Shown piece by piece: positions 45,259-54,699 of a DNA stretch of 64,000 nucleotides. Source of the DNA: Thermomonas beijingensis (GTDB taxonomy: Bacteria; Pseudomonadota; Gammaproteobacteria; Xanthomonadales; Xanthomonadaceae). The position numbers and the translations under genes were made by a program. The notes beneath the pieces are model-generated. The model saw only the letters and a list, made by a program, of their open reading frames with translations. It was not told the origin of the DNA and made no database searches. The number at the start of each line of letters is the position of its first letter. Position 1 is the stretch's first letter. The stretch is taken from assembly GCF_020034655.1 (NCBI RefSeq), contig NZ_JAIQDJ010000006.1, forward strand, positions 1 through 64,000. Reading direction: 5' to 3'.

Positions 45259-45998
45259 GTGAAGCAGCCCTGTTCACGCCAGCCGCCGCGGCACACGCAC
45301 TGCCGCTGGACGTGTTGTATGCCGATGCGTTTTTGGCAGTGGTGAACAAGCCGGCTGGCTTGATGGTGCATGACAGTGCGTTGGCGCGCGGCGAAACCGA
45401 CTTCGCCGCGGATCGTTTGCGCAAGCAATTCGGCAAGCCTGTTTTTTTGGTGCACCGGCTGGACCGCGCAACCAGCGGTTGCCTGCTGCTGGCGTTTGAT
45501 CGCGACACCGCCTCTGCGCTGGGCAAGACGCTGATGGCGCATGATGTGGAAAAAGACTATTGGGCGATCTGCCGGGGCTGGCCGGCCGAATCTGCATTCA
45601 CGGTGGATTACCCGTTGGATGGCGGTCCCGGCAAGCCGCACAAGAAACCTGCGGTTACCCGGTTCTCGGTGTTGGCACGCTGCGAGCTACCGCTGCCTTC
45701 GGCGGGCTTTACGACTTCGCGCTATGCGTGGCTGCGGGCCGCGCCGCAGACCGGACGCTTTCGGCAAATTCGCCGTCACCTCAAACACATGTTCCATCAC
45801 CTGATTGGCGATTCCAGCCACGGCGATGGCCGCCACAATCGCAATTTCCGCATGCAGGGGATGCACCGCATGTTGTTGCATGCGCAGCGCTTGGCGTTTA
45901 CCCATCCCCACACGGGTGCGTACGTGGAAGTATTTGCGCCGGTGGACGCCGAATTTGGCAAGGCGCTGGCGCTGTTTGCGGCCGCGCCCGCGGCGTGA
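45255..45998 (+). CDS. truC: tRNA pseudouridine(65) synthase TruC
   Basis: A 247-aa RluA-family enzyme. The active-site Asp is in VHRLDRATSGCLLLAFD. The lower-groove blocks PQTGRFRQIRRHLKHM and HHLIGDSSHGDGRHNR are diagnostic of TruC, which modifies U65 in tRNA, as opposed to rRNA-specific relatives. It lacks an S4 domain, as TruC does. Coupled to the upstream dehydrogenase by a four-base overlap. Confidence 0.92.
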   Translation: MSEAALFTPAAAAHALPLDVLYADAFLAVVNKPAGLMVHDSALARGETDFAADRLRKQFGKPVFLVHRLDRATSGCLLLAFDRDTASALGKTLMAHDVEKDYWAICRGWPAESAFTVDYPLDGGPGKPHKKPAVTRFSVLARCELPLPSAGFTTSRYAWLRAAPQTGRFRQIRRHLKHMFHHLIGDSSHGDGRHNRNFRMQGMHRMLLHAQRLAFTHPHTGAYVEVFAPVDAEFGKALALFAAAPAA

Positions 45999-46007
45999 GC
46001 TTGCCCC

Positions 46008-46013
46008 TACAAT
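46008..46013 (+). promoter_or_regulatory. -10-like TACAAT six bases before the arfB start
   Basis: TACAAT ends 6 nt before the ATG at 46020; a leaderless transcript is predicted. Confidence 0.45.
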
Positions 46014-46019
46014 GGCCGC

Positions 46020-46433
46020 ATGCAGATTGGCCGCATCACCATCGTTGATGACGAATTGAGCGAACGCTTCGTGCGGGCGTCGGGGCCGGGTGGGCAGAAC
46101 GTCAACAAGGTGGCCACCGCGGTGGAATTGCGTTTCGACGTGGCCGGCTCGCCGTCGTTGCCGGAACCGGTGCGCATGCGGCTGTTGGCCAAGCGCGACC
46201 GCCGGGTCACCAGCGAGGGCGTGTTGGTGATTGCCGCGCAACGTTTCCGCACGCAAGAACGCAACCGTGAAGATGCGCGCACGCGCCTGGCGGCATTCAT
46301 CGAAAGCGGTCTGCACGCGCCCACGCCGCGTATCGCCACCAAGCCCAGCCGTGCCTCCAAAGAGCGCCGCTTGGGTGACAAGCGCGGACGTGCGAGCATC
46401 AAGCAGGGGCGGACCGGGCGGAGTTGGGATTGA
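46020..46433 (+). CDS. arfB: Alternative ribosome-rescue peptidyl-tRNA hydrolase ArfB
   Basis: A 137-aa release-factor-like protein (YaeJ). The catalytic GGQ lies in FVRASGPGGQNVNKVATAVELRF, and the long basic C-terminal tail (ATKPSRASKERRLGDKRG) is the part that enters the empty mRNA channel of stalled ribosomes. It rescues ribosomes on mRNAs without stop codons. No stop-codon-recognition domain is present, which separates it from RF1/RF2. Confidence 0.95.
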   Translation: MQIGRITIVDDELSERFVRASGPGGQNVNKVATAVELRFDVAGSPSLPEPVRMRLLAKRDRRVTSEGVLVIAAQRFRTQERNREDARTRLAAFIESGLHAPTPRIATKPSRASKERRLGDKRGRASIKQGRTGRSWD

Positions 46434-47071
46434 GCGAGATAGACAAGCAGCAGGTGGTGCTGTCACTGCCGCCAAACGTGCCCAAAATGCCGCGCTACCG
46501 GCTTGCCCAGTGGCTGGGGCGCAGCGTGTTGCGGCTGGGCGGCTGGCGCATGCAGGGCGCGCTGCCGGACATCGCCAAGGCGGTGTTGATTGCCGCGCCG
46601 CATTCGTCCAACTGGGATGGCGTGTGGGGCATTGCCGCCAAATTGGCGATGGGCATCCGGCTGTCGATCCTCGGCAAGCACAGCTTGTTCAAGATTCCAC
46701 TGATGGGGCCGTTGCTGCGTTGGCAGGGCGTGATTCCGGTCAACCGCAGCGCACCACAGGGCGTGGTCGAACAAGCCGTGGCCGCGATGCAGGCCAGGGA
46801 TCAGATTTGGTATGCCATCGCGCCGGAGGGTACCCGCAAACCAGTGCAGCGGTGGAAGCCGGGCTTCTGGCACATCGCGCACGCGGCGGGTGTGCCGGTG
46901 GTGGTGGCCGCGTTTGATTACCCAAATCGCTGCATCGTGATCGGCCCCGCCTTCGAGTTGAGCGATGACATGCCCACCGATATCGCCCGCCTGCAGCGCT
47001 GGTATGCGCCGTTCAAGGGGCGCAAGCATGATGTGGTGCAGGCCCGGCAATCGGGCGATGGCGAGTGCTGA
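46430..47071 (+). CDS. Lysophospholipid acyltransferase-family protein
   Basis: A 213-aa PlsC-like acyltransferase. The HX4D motif is APHSSNWDGVWG, followed by GKHSLFKIPLMGPLLRWQGVIPVNRS and the acyl-binding APEGTRKPVQRWKPGFWHIAHAAGVPVV. Unlike the plsC gene at 14162 it has little N-terminal membrane anchor. The HSSNWD variant of the motif is typical of a separate clade of small acyltransferases with unknown acceptor. The start is taken as TTG at 46430, overlapping the arfB stop; the first ATG is at 46487. Confidence 0.8.
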   Translation: MSEIDKQQVVLSLPPNVPKMPRYRLAQWLGRSVLRLGGWRMQGALPDIAKAVLIAAPHSSNWDGVWGIAAKLAMGIRLSILGKHSLFKIPLMGPLLRWQGVIPVNRSAPQGVVEQAVAAMQARDQIWYAIAPEGTRKPVQRWKPGFWHIAHAAGVPVVVAAFDYPNRCIVIGPAFELSDDMPTDIARLQRWYAPFKGRKHDVVQARQSGDGEC

Positions 47072-47122
47072 ACTGCAGTCATCCCGGCCAGCGGGCGTGG
47101 TCGATTGGTCCGCCGCAGGCAC

Positions 47123-47695
47123 TCAACTTTCGCGCGGAAGCACCGTTAGTACGCGCTGCACAAAGAGCGCATATTCCTGCATGTACTTGCGCAGGAAATC
47201 AGCAGTGCCGGGGTTGCTGATATTGCCGTCATCGTCGATCAAGTCTGGCGTGGTTTGCAGATAGACCTCCATCGTATTCATCAGTGGTGAGTTGCAAAAA
47301 CACAGCACGCTGCGTAGATGCTGCTGTGCCACCGCAGTGCCGATCGAGCCGGGGGAGGTGCCCACCACGCCCGAGGGTTTGCGGCTGAAGGCGTTCTGGC
47401 CCCACGGCCGACTGGCCCAGTCGATGGCGTTTTTCAGCGCACCAGGAATGGAACGGTTGTATTCGGGGGTAACAAACAGCACTGCATCGACATCGGCAAT
47501 CGCCTGTTTGAACAGGCGCGCAACGTCGGGGTAGTCGGCGTCGTAGTCGTAGCTGTACAGCGGCAGTTCGCCAATCCGGATTTCATGCAGTTGCAGCTCT
47601 GGTGGTGCCAGCTTGGTCAGCGCCTTGGCCAGCTTGCGGTTGATCGATGATTTGGCCAGGCTGCCCACCAAATAACCCACTTTGTACGTGTGCAT
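47123..47695 (-). CDS. NADPH-dependent FMN reductase
   Basis: A 190-aa flavodoxin-like reductase. The FMN-phosphate loop is LVGSLAKSSINRKLAKAL and the second flavin contact is VTPEYNRSIPGALKNAIDWASRP, both typical of the NADPH-dependent FMN reductase/ChrR group. It may reduce quinones, chromate or flavins. A ribosome site (AGGGG) precedes the ATG at 47695. It stands alone. Confidence 0.9.
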   Translation of the reverse strand: MHTYKVGYLVGSLAKSSINRKLAKALTKLAPPELQLHEIRIGELPLYSYDYDADYPDVARLFKQAIADVDAVLFVTPEYNRSIPGALKNAIDWASRPWGQNAFSRKPSGVVGTSPGSIGTAVAQQHLRSVLCFCNSPLMNTMEVYLQTTPDLIDDDGNISNPGTADFLRKYMQEYALFVQRVLTVLPRES

Positions 47696-47773
47696 TGTGC
47701 TGCCCCTGCAGGATGGGGGCACACCATGGCATGGATCGAGTTACGTTTGCGAGAATGCGCAGTGCTCGCTTTG

Positions 47774-48796
47774 TCAGCGGGTGAAGAAGTCAGCGAACGC
47801 CGCCACGGTGCGTTCGATACCGGCATCGTCCACGTCCAGATGGGTCACCAGCCGCAGGGTCGGCAGGTAGCCGATGCTGATGCGGATGCCGGCGGCGCGC
47901 AGGTGCGTGTCGAGTGCGCGCAGGTGTTCTGCCGACACATCGATGAACACCATATTGGTGTGCTGACCCAGCAAGATAAGGCCGTCGATCTTGCCCAGTC
48001 CGTCGGCCAGTTGTGCGGCGCGTGCGTGGTCGTCGGCGAGACGTGCAACATGGTGATCCAGCGCGTGCAAGCAGCCCGCCGCCAGCATCCCGGCTTGTCG
48101 CCAGCCACCACCGCAGACCTTGCGCCAGCGGCGTGCTTTCCCGATCAAGGCGGCACTTCCCACCAGCACCGATCCCACCGGTGCGCCGAGGCCCTTGGAG
48201 AGACAAATGGAAACCGTATCGAACTGCTGCGCAATCTCGCGGGCGGGCACATTGCAGGCAATCGCCGCATTGAACAAGCGCGCACCGTCCAGATGCAGGC
48301 CCAGTCCGTGCGTGCGTGAAAACGCGCGCGCCTGGCGCAGATAGTCCAGCGGCAGCACACGGCCATGCCAGGTGTTTTCCAGGGCCAGCAAGCGCGTACG
48401 TGCAAAGTGCGGATCCACCGGTTTGATGGCGGCCGCCACACGCTCAAGCGGCAGCGAGCCGTCGTCGGCTTGCACGATCGGTTGCGGTTGGATCGAGCCC
48501 AATACGGCCGCGCCACCGCCTTCGAATTTGTAGGTATGCGCGTCCATGCCCACGATGTATTCATCGCCACGCTCGCAGTGGGCCAGCAACGCCAGCAAGT
48601 TGGACTGCGTGCCGCTGGGGACAAACAGGCCGGCCTCGAAACCCAGATCATCGGCCAGCCGTTGTTGCAGGCGGTTGACCGTGGGGTCTTCGCCATACAC
48701 ATCGTCGCCGACTGCGGCCGTGTGCATCGCCGCACGCATTGCCGCGGTGGGTTGGGTGACGGTGTCACTGCGCAGGTCGATCCAGTCCATCGTCAT
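47774..48796 (-). CDS. ltaE: Low-specificity L-threonine aldolase
   Basis: A 340-aa PLP enzyme that cleaves L-threonine and L-allo-threonine to glycine and acetaldehyde. [20 protein letters not shown] at the N terminus, [12 protein letters not shown], the PLP-stacking [18 protein letters not shown] and the PLP lysine in [18 protein letters not shown] are visible. The ATG at 48796 is followed by another at 48790. Confidence 0.93.
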   Translation of the reverse strand: MTMDWIDLRSDTVTQPTAAMRAAMHTAAVGDDVYGEDPTVNRLQQRLADDLGFEAGLFVPSGTQSNLLALLAHCERGDEYIVGMDAHTYKFEGGGAAVLGSIQPQPIVQADDGSLPLERVAAAIKPVDPHFARTRLLALENTWHGRVLPLDYLRQARAFSRTHGLGLHLDGARLFNAAIACNVPAREIAQQFDTVSICLSKGLGAPVGSVLVGSAALIGKARRWRKVCGGGWRQAGMLAAGCLHALDHHVARLADDHARAAQLADGLGKIDGLILLGQHTNMVFIDVSAEHLRALDTHLRAAGIRISIGYLPTLRLVTHLDVDDAGIERTVAAFADFFTR

Positions 48797-48890
48797 GTCT
48801 TCATCCGCAAACGGGTTTGGGGTGCCAAGGTTAGGCCGAAATCGGGCAAGCGAGTAAAATGACAGATCCCCACACGCCACCGGCTACCTC

Positions 48891-49229
48891 ATGACCACGC
48901 TGCCACCTTGCCCGCAATGCAATTGCGAATACACCTACGAAGACGGCGCGCAATGGGTCTGCCCGGAATGCGCGCATGAGTGGATGCCCGCTGATGCGGG
49001 CGCCGATGACGCTGCCAACATCATCAAGGATGCGGTGGGCAATGTGTTGGCCGATGGCGATACCGTCACCGTGATCAAGGATCTGAAGGTGAAGGGCTCA
49101 TCGCTGGTGGTGAAGGTGGGCACCAAGGTGCGCAATATTCGCTTGGTCGATGGTGATCACGACATCGACTGCAAGATTGATGGCATTGGCCAGATGGGGC
49201 TGAAGTCGGAGTTCGTGAAGAAGGCTTGA
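48891..49229 (+). CDS. yjdM: YjdM (PhnA-type) zinc-ribbon protein
   Basis: A 112-aa protein. The N-terminal zinc ribbon uses the Cys pairs PCPQCNCEY and [10 protein letters not shown]; the C-terminal domain has the family block [25 protein letters not shown] followed by [20 protein letters not shown]. Despite the older name PhnA, it is not the phosphonoacetate hydrolase, and its role is unclear. TAAAAT at 48855-48860 may be its -10 element. It is divergent from ltaE. Confidence 0.93.
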   Translation: MTTLPPCPQCNCEYTYEDGAQWVCPECAHEWMPADAGADDAANIIKDAVGNVLADGDTVTVIKDLKVKGSSLVVKVGTKVRNIRLVDGDHDIDCKIDGIGQMGLKSEFVKKA

Positions 49230-49261
49230 GGCGTTCGGCATTCACCATTCGCCATGCCCGC

Positions 49262-50194
49262 TTAGCGTGATGTCGCCAACCGCATCGCATACAGCGCCGC
49301 GCCCATCTCGGGGCTGTGCAGCGGTGGGCGCAGATCAAACCGTGTGCATGCACGATGCAGGGCTGCGCGTAGCGGGGCAAGCAATAATTCGCCGGCATGA
49401 AACGCGCCGCCGGAGTACGACACCGACACGGGTTCCGATGGGGTAAACCCGAGTGCTGCGCACAGTGCGATCGCAATTTGCGCGAGCTCGTGGCCGGCGT
49501 CCTGGTAGATGCGTTGCGCGTGGGCATCGCCCGCCTGCGCAGCGTGCGCAACCAGTGGCGACAGGCATGCGATCTCGGTGCGCGACCCCACGCCTTCGCC
49601 ATACACCTGCGCGCACAAGTCCAAGTCGCGGGTCAGTTTCAGGTAGTCATTCACGATGGTGTGCAGCGGACCTTTCGGCAGTCGGCCATCACTCATTTTC
49701 GAGTACACATTCAGGCCGCGCACGGCGATCCAGTAGGCGCTGCCTTCATCGCCCAGCAGATCGCCCCAGCCGCCGGCGCGTGCGCCATTGCCGAGGCGTT
49801 GGCCATAGCCCATCGAGCCGGTGCCGGCGATCAGGTTGATGCCATCTGCGCAGGCCAGTGAGCCGGCCCAGCCGCAAATCATGTCGTTGTCGCAGTGGTA
49901 GCGGGCATGCCCAAGGATGCAGGCGGGCAAGGCTTCCAGCTGGCTGGCGATAGCCGCATTCTCGCCATACGCGGGGAGTCCAAAAAAAGCCCAGCTGATG
50001 TCGCTGGCGGCCACCCCGGCACGGGTCAAGACCTGTGCGATACCTGCTTCCAGCACATTGGCAGCGCCGTCCAGCCCCACTTGCGGGAAATAGGTGGTGC
50101 CCAGTTCGGCCCGCGCCAGCGGCACGGCGTTGGCATCCACCAGCAAGAAGCGGGTCTTGGTGCCGCCGCCATCGATGCCAAGGAAGCAGGCCAT
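49262..50194 (-). CDS. BadF/BadG-type amino-sugar kinase (probable GalNAc/GlcNAc kinase)
   Basis: A 310-aa actin-fold sugar kinase. ATP-binding loops are FLGIDGGGTKTRFLLVDA, CDNDMICGWAG, the phosphate-2 motif INLIAGTGSMGYG and SYSGGAFHAGELLLAP. It lies 4 bases after agaS in an amino-sugar operon, so the substrate is probably N-acetylgalactosamine; the family also includes GlcNAc kinases. Confidence in the exact sugar is moderate. Confidence 0.85.
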   Translation of the reverse strand: MACFLGIDGGGTKTRFLLVDANAVPLARAELGTTYFPQVGLDGAANVLEAGIAQVLTRAGVAASDISWAFFGLPAYGENAAIASQLEALPACILGHARYHCDNDMICGWAGSLACADGINLIAGTGSMGYGQRLGNGARAGGWGDLLGDEGSAYWIAVRGLNVYSKMSDGRLPKGPLHTIVNDYLKLTRDLDLCAQVYGEGVGSRTEIACLSPLVAHAAQAGDAHAQRIYQDAGHELAQIAIALCAALGFTPSEPVSVSYSGGAFHAGELLLAPLRAALHRACTRFDLRPPLHSPEMGAALYAMRLATSR

Positions 50195-50198
50195 GCGC

Positions 50199-51359
50199 TT
50201 ACGTCTCCAAGGAATACAGCCGCACGCCTTGCACCACCCGGTTCACCATCCCCTGCGGGTTGGGGTTGTCGGGCGATAGCCCCAGCGCACGCGACACCAG
50301 GAAGGCATACAGCTGGGCAATGGCGATGCAGGGAAACACCAGATCAATATCGGCGGTGTTTGCCGAGGCGGGAATCAGCAGGCTGTCTTGCGCGTGCGCA
50401 TCACGCAGGTGTGTGCTGATTTCGATGACGCGTGCGGCCAGCCCATCGCGGCGCAATTCGTCGATCAGATCCAGATCGTATTGGCGGGTATAAGCCGCGT
50501 TGGAAACGAATACAAACACCAGTGTATTGGTGGTAATGAAGGTTTTGGGGCCATGCCGAAACCCCAGCGGCGTGTCGTAGCAGGTGGCCACCGCGCCGTT
50601 GCTGAGTTCGCCCAATTTCAGTGCGGCCTCGCGTGCCAGCCCTTGCAGCACGCCGCTGCCCAAATACACCACGCGGTCGCAGGCCAATGCCACCAAGGCT
50701 TGCAGCGGGGCACGCGTACTGATCAGCGTGCCCGCGGTGGCCTCGGCCAAAGCGGTGTTGCGGGCATCCGATATCGGTGTGGGGCTGAGCGCGGCCAAGG
50801 TGGCAGACAACATGCAGCTGAAGCTGGATGTCATCGCAAAGCTGGCGTCGTGGGTGGCTTCGGGCAGCTGCAAGGTCATGGCCTGGCGTAGCTGGAGTTT
50901 GCCGAGTTTGCCTTCTGGATTGCAGGTGACAATCAGATGCCGCGCCACGTCTACCTGTTGTTCCACCAGCGTCACCGCAGCCAAGCTTTCCGGGCTGTTG
51001 CCCGAGCGCCCAAACGAGACCAGCAGTAGCGGTTGTGTCGCATCCAGATGGAGCTGCGGTGCGCTGACCAAATCGGTGGTGGCCACTGCGTCCACGCGGG
51101 CGGCCAATTGCCGGTCCAGCAGCGGTGCCAGTATCTGCCCGATATAGGCCGACGTACCGGCACCGGCCAATATCACCCGTGCATCGGGGTTGTGGGTGAT
51201 CGGCGCGCAGAAGGCATCCAGTTGCGCTTTCAGCGCCGCCACCAGCGCGTGGGTGGCTTCCAGCATGCGCGGCTGCTGGGCGATTTCGCGTGCCGTATGC
51301 AGCGCGCCGCTGGCCGCCAGCGTGGTGCGGTCGATGCCGAAGAAGTCATTGGCAGGCAT
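50199..51359 (-). CDS. agaS: AgaS-type galactosamine-6-phosphate deaminase/isomerase (double SIS)
   Basis: A 386-aa protein of two SIS domains. The first has VILAGAGTSAYIGQILAPLL and LLVSFGRSGNSPESLAAV; the second has VVYLGSGVLQGLAREAALKLGELSNGAVATCYDTPLGFRHGPKTFI, which includes the conserved Glu and HGP. AgaS deaminates galactosamine-6-phosphate to tagatose-6-phosphate. Its start overlaps the end of agaZ by 14 bases; an alternative ATG lies at 51371. The operon context supports AgaS over a GlmS-like transaminase. Confidence 0.88.
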   Translation of the reverse strand: MPANDFFGIDRTTLAASGALHTAREIAQQPRMLEATHALVAALKAQLDAFCAPITHNPDARVILAGAGTSAYIGQILAPLLDRQLAARVDAVATTDLVSAPQLHLDATQPLLLVSFGRSGNSPESLAAVTLVEQQVDVARHLIVTCNPEGKLGKLQLRQAMTLQLPEATHDASFAMTSSFSCMLSATLAALSPTPISDARNTALAEATAGTLISTRAPLQALVALACDRVVYLGSGVLQGLAREAALKLGELSNGAVATCYDTPLGFRHGPKTFITTNTLVFVFVSNAAYTRQYDLDLIDELRRDGLAARVIEISTHLRDAHAQDSLLIPASANTADIDLVFPCIAIAQLYAFLVSRALGLSPDNPNPQGMVNRVVQGVRLYSLET

Positions 51360-52620
51360 GCAGGTAATCATCCAATACGGTGTCGATATGCGCCATCACC
51401 AGCGCGTCCGGGGTGTTGCTGATGCGGCCCTCGCGCAGGGCGAGCAGGGCATGTGGCAGGTATTGCCCAATCAGTGCCAACGGCGGCGGGTTGCTGCGCA
51501 GCGTATCGAAGAGTTGCAAGCGGGCGCGCTCAATCGCCGTGTCTGGCCAGTAATAGCGGATGCGGTCACTGAGACTGTATTGCAGGTCGATGTGCAATTG
51601 CTCGCCTTGTGCGTGGTAGTAGCGCTGCCAGTACTTGGGTTCGGCGTGCAGGCGGGTGAGTGTGGTGGCACGCAGATGGGCGCGCTGTGTATCGGCAATC
51701 CACTCGCGCTCAATCGCATCCAGTGCCCACAAGGCTTCGCGCAAGGCAAAGGTCAGCCCGGGGCCTACTTTGAGAATGGCGAAGTGGTCACGCACCAGTG
51801 CCTGGAGCGCGGTGCGGGTTTGGTAGTCGGTGGAATGCGCTTCAAACACCATGCCCGGCTGGCGGGCAATCGCCGCGCTCAATGCCTGCGCGTTGGCGGG
51901 GGCATAGGCGATCACGTTGTGATGATCGAATTCCACGCCCGGCTGCACCACCGAGGCAATCACCCGCATCCACGCAGCCTCCAGCCCGGCGGCAAGGAAG
52001 GCGGCGCGATGGGCTTGGATCGTCGCTAGTGCTGCGTCTGGCGTGGTGACGGCCAGCCCATCGATGGCTTCGGTGGCGCCACCAGGGACCGGCACTTCGG
52101 TGCCGATCACATACACCGGTGCCGGCCCACCCGCCTGCGGATAGGCCGCTTCTGCCGCCCGGCACAGGCGTACGGCGCGCTGCACGATGATGGCTTCGGG
52201 CAGTGGCGCGGGGTCGTCGGCGCAGGCCATCGAGCAATCCAGATGCAGCTTGCTGAACCCGGCGCGGGCATACCCCGCGATCATGGTCTCGGCCTTGGTC
52301 ATCGCGACTTCGGCAGGCAGCGCTGTCCACGGGTTGGGGCCAAGGTGGTCGCCACCCAGCAGGATGCGTGCGGGATCAAACCCCACCTTGCGCGCAATGC
52401 CATGCACAAAGCGCACGAAATCAGCCGGGGTCATGCCGGTGTAGCCGCCGTCCTGGTTGACCTGGTTGCAGGTGGCTTCAAACAGCACAAACGGCAGGTC
52501 ATGGCACCGGGCATGGCGCAACGCAGCCTCGATCACCAGTGGATGTGCCGAGCAGATTGACGTCACACCACAGGTGATGCCTTGTTGGTGGCGTGCAATC
52601 AGTGATTGCAAGGGGTGCAT
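51346..52620 (-). CDS. agaZ: AgaZ/GatZ-type tagatose-6-phosphate pathway protein
   Basis: A 424-aa protein of the GatZ/KbaZ family. Motifs are GVTSICSAHPLVIEAALRHA, FEATCNQVNQDGGYTGMTPADF, LGGDHLGPNPW and IGTEVPVPGGA. Such proteins were named non-catalytic subunits of tagatose-1,6-bisphosphate aldolase; comparative work on GalNAc use has proposed that AgaZ supplies the missing tagatose-6-phosphate kinase step. GGAGG lies before the ATG, and the gene is first behind an AgaR-like operator. No catalytic aldolase subunit (AgaY/KbaY) is in the window. Confidence 0.88.
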   Translation of the reverse strand: MHPLQSLIARHQQGITCGVTSICSAHPLVIEAALRHARCHDLPFVLFEATCNQVNQDGGYTGMTPADFVRFVHGIARKVGFDPARILLGGDHLGPNPWTALPAEVAMTKAETMIAGYARAGFSKLHLDCSMACADDPAPLPEAIIVQRAVRLCRAAEAAYPQAGGPAPVYVIGTEVPVPGGATEAIDGLAVTTPDAALATIQAHRAAFLAAGLEAAWMRVIASVVQPGVEFDHHNVIAYAPANAQALSAAIARQPGMVFEAHSTDYQTRTALQALVRDHFAILKVGPGLTFALREALWALDAIEREWIADTQRAHLRATTLTRLHAEPKYWQRYYHAQGEQLHIDLQYSLSDRIRYYWPDTAIERARLQLFDTLRSNPPPLALIGQYLPHALLALREGRISNTPDALVMAHIDTVLDDYLHACQ

Positions 52621-52663
52621 GACCGCCCTCCGGGAAAGTGGGCAGTGTGCCGTAGGAGACCGC

Positions 52664-52707
52664 GAAACGCAATATAAAATGTTTCGTTTTATTTCGAAAA
52701 CATTTCG
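52664..52707 (-). promoter_or_regulatory. AgaR-like (DeoR-family) operator and promoter of the aga operon
   Basis: TTTCGTTTTATTTC at 52682-52695 fits the E. coli AgaR consensus TTTCRTTTYRTTTY at every position. A third TTTCG (52703-52707) continues the 10-11 bp spacing of the half sites and an inverted CGAAAC lies at 52664-52669. On the minus strand the same DNA contains TTTTCG and, 17 bases on, TTATAT, a likely -35/-10 pair reading into agaZ, so the operator would block the promoter. The regulator gene is not in the window. Confidence 0.7.
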
Positions 52708-52768
52708 AATTGTTGAGCTAACCCTGAGATCTTATTGGCTTTGCCCGCCAATCGGAAACAGCGTGCGG

Positions 52769-53284
52769 CTACACCACCAGTGCTGCCCGCAACGGGGGGC
52801 CGTTCCAGCGGCTGCGGCCGTTGAGGAAGGCTAATTCCATAAGCACGCTCGCACCGACAATCTCGGCGCCCAACCGCTGCGCCAGCACTTGCGCGGCCAA
52901 CAGGGTGCCACCGGTGGCCAGCACATCATCCACCAGCAATACACGCGTGCCGGGGGCGACCGCATCGGCTTGCACCTGCAGAACATCGTTGCCATATTCC
53001 AGCGCATAGCGGGCTTCCAGCACCGGACCCGGCAATTTGCCGGGTTTGCGCAGCGGGACGAGGCCGGCCCCCAGCGTGCGCGCCAGCGGCGCACCAAACA
53101 GAAAGCCGCGTGATTCAATCGCCAAAACGGCATCGATGCGGGCATCGCGCCACGGCGCGGCCAGCGTATCAATTGCCGCCGCGAATGCCTCGGCATCGGC
53201 CAGCATCGGCATGATGTCCTTGAACGCGATCCCGGGCTTGGGGAAATCGGGGATGGTGCGGATCCGTGCGGTCCAGTCGGTCAT
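52769..53284 (-). CDS. apt: Adenine phosphoribosyltransferase
   Basis: A 171-aa purine-salvage enzyme that makes AMP from adenine and PRPP. The opening [21 protein letters not shown] is the Apt signature; the PRPP loop is [17 protein letters not shown] and [12 protein letters not shown] is conserved. It precedes the aga operon on the same strand but is separated by 148 bases with an operator, so it is a separate unit. Confidence 0.95.
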   Translation of the reverse strand: MTDWTARIRTIPDFPKPGIAFKDIMPMLADAEAFAAAIDTLAAPWRDARIDAVLAIESRGFLFGAPLARTLGAGLVPLRKPGKLPGPVLEARYALEYGNDVLQVQADAVAPGTRVLLVDDVLATGGTLLAAQVLAQRLGAEIVGASVLMELAFLNGRSRWNGPPLRAALVV

Positions 53285-53354
53285 GGGCGAGGGATGGGTG
53301 AGGGATGGAAGAAAACGCCATCATGCCGCGTTCTACGGGTGTGGGTGAATGTGC

Positions 53355-53384
53355 AAAAAAAAAGGGGATGGCAAGGCCATCCCC
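53355..53384 (-). terminator. Rho-independent terminator of ald
   Basis: GGGGATGGC (53364-53372) pairs with GCCATCCCC (53376-53384) around AAG. On the minus strand nine consecutive T follow (A-run at 53355-53363). It lies 54 bases past the ald stop and separates ald from apt. Confidence 0.92.
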
Positions 53385-53437
53385 GAAAGTGGGGGAAGAA
53401 TGCATGACTGCTGCTTCACCCAGGGGTTGGTGATGCC

Positions 53438-54556
53438 TTACAGGCCCAGTACGCTTTCCGCGCTGGTGTAGGTCAGGCCGTGCACTTGGGCCACCGGCGC
53501 GCAGGTGAGTTTGCCGGCGCACACGTTCAAGCCGTTGCGTAAGTGCGTATCGTCGATCAGTGCCTGTTTCCAGCCCTTGTTGGCCAGCGCCAGGGTGAAC
53601 GGCAAGGTGGCATTGTTGAGCGCGAAGGTCGATGTGCGCGCCACGGCGCCGGGCATGTTGGCCACGCAGTAATGCACGATGCCATCCACCACATAGGTGG
53701 GGTCGGCATGGGTGGTGGCGTGCGAGGTTTCGGTGCAGCCGCCTTGGTCGATCGCCACGTCCACAATCACCGCGCCCGGTTTCATCAGCTTGAGCATGTC
53801 GCGGGTAATGAGTTTGGGCGCGGCAGCGCCCGGGATCAGCACGGTGCCGATCACCAGATCCGCACGGCGCAGCAACTCTTCAATCGCGGCGCGGGTGGAA
53901 TAGACCGTGGTAATCGCCGGCCCAAACTGGCTGGACAAACGTTTCAGCGCATCGTTGGAGCGATCGACCACGGTTACTTGCGCGCCCATGCCCACGGCAA
54001 TGGTGGCGGCGTGGGTGCCGGACACGCCGCCACCCAGAATCACCACTTCGGCCGCAGGCACACCGGGCACACCGCCCAGCAGCACGCCACGCCCGCCTTG
54101 TGCTTTCTCCAGCGCATGCGCGCCCACTTGCGGGGCCAGCCGGCCGGCCACTTCCGACATCGGGGTGAGCAGGGGCAGCGAGCCATTGACGGCGGTGACG
54201 GTTTCATAGGCAATGCAGACTGCGCCGGAGTCGATCAGGTCCTTGGTTTGCGGCGCATCGGGAGCCAGATGCAAATAGGTGAACAGGATCTGGCCGGGAC
54301 GCAGCTTCTTGCGCTCGTCGGCCTGCGGCTCCTTGACCTTCACGATCATGTCGGCGCTGGCAAAGATTTCATCCGCAGTGTTCAGCAAAGTGGCGCCGGC
54401 GGCGATGTAGTCCTCGTCGGACAAGCCCGCGCCCAGACCGGCACCCGTTTGCACCACCACCTCATGGCCGTGGTGAATCAGCTCATGCACCGACGTGGGG
54501 ATCAGGCCTACGCGATATTCGTGGTTCTTGATTTCCTTGGGGACGCCGATACGCAT
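53438..54556 (-). CDS. ald: Alanine dehydrogenase
   Basis: A 372-aa NAD-dependent enzyme that interconverts L-alanine and pyruvate plus ammonia. [18 protein letters not shown] and the substrate Lys in VKVKEPQ are at the N-terminal domain; YLHLAPD carries the catalytic His; the Rossmann loop is [22 protein letters not shown] and [14 protein letters not shown] carries a catalytic Asp. AAGGA precedes the ATG at 54556. The divergent Lrp-type gene suggests amino-acid-responsive control. Confidence 0.96.
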   Translation of the reverse strand: MRIGVPKEIKNHEYRVGLIPTSVHELIHHGHEVVVQTGAGLGAGLSDEDYIAAGATLLNTADEIFASADMIVKVKEPQADERKKLRPGQILFTYLHLAPDAPQTKDLIDSGAVCIAYETVTAVNGSLPLLTPMSEVAGRLAPQVGAHALEKAQGGRGVLLGGVPGVPAAEVVILGGGVSGTHAATIAVGMGAQVTVVDRSNDALKRLSSQFGPAITTVYSTRAAIEELLRRADLVIGTVLIPGAAAPKLITRDMLKLMKPGAVIVDVAIDQGGCTETSHATTHADPTYVVDGIVHYCVANMPGAVARTSTFALNNATLPFTLALANKGWKQALIDDTHLRNGLNVCAGKLTCAPVAQVHGLTYTSAESVLGL

Positions 54557-54663
54557 GCGGGTATTCCTTGGCTGGGCGATGCCAGCTGTCCCGGCACCGG
54601 AAGGGACGCAGTATGCGCTTCGAAACGCGCATTCTGTCGCCAATTTCGCCATGATTAACGGCT

Positions 54664-54680
54664 AATATTGGAGTGATATT
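54664..54680. promoter_or_regulatory. Candidate Lrp-type operator between ald and its regulator
   Basis: AATAT (54664-54668) and ATATT (54676-54680) form a 17-bp dyad with 7 bases between. It lies 20 bases before the regulator start in the AT-rich part of the shared intergenic region and fits the size of Lrp/AsnC sites. It could serve autoregulation and control of ald. Confidence 0.45.
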
Positions 54681-54699
54681 TCAATAATCAAACAAGTAA

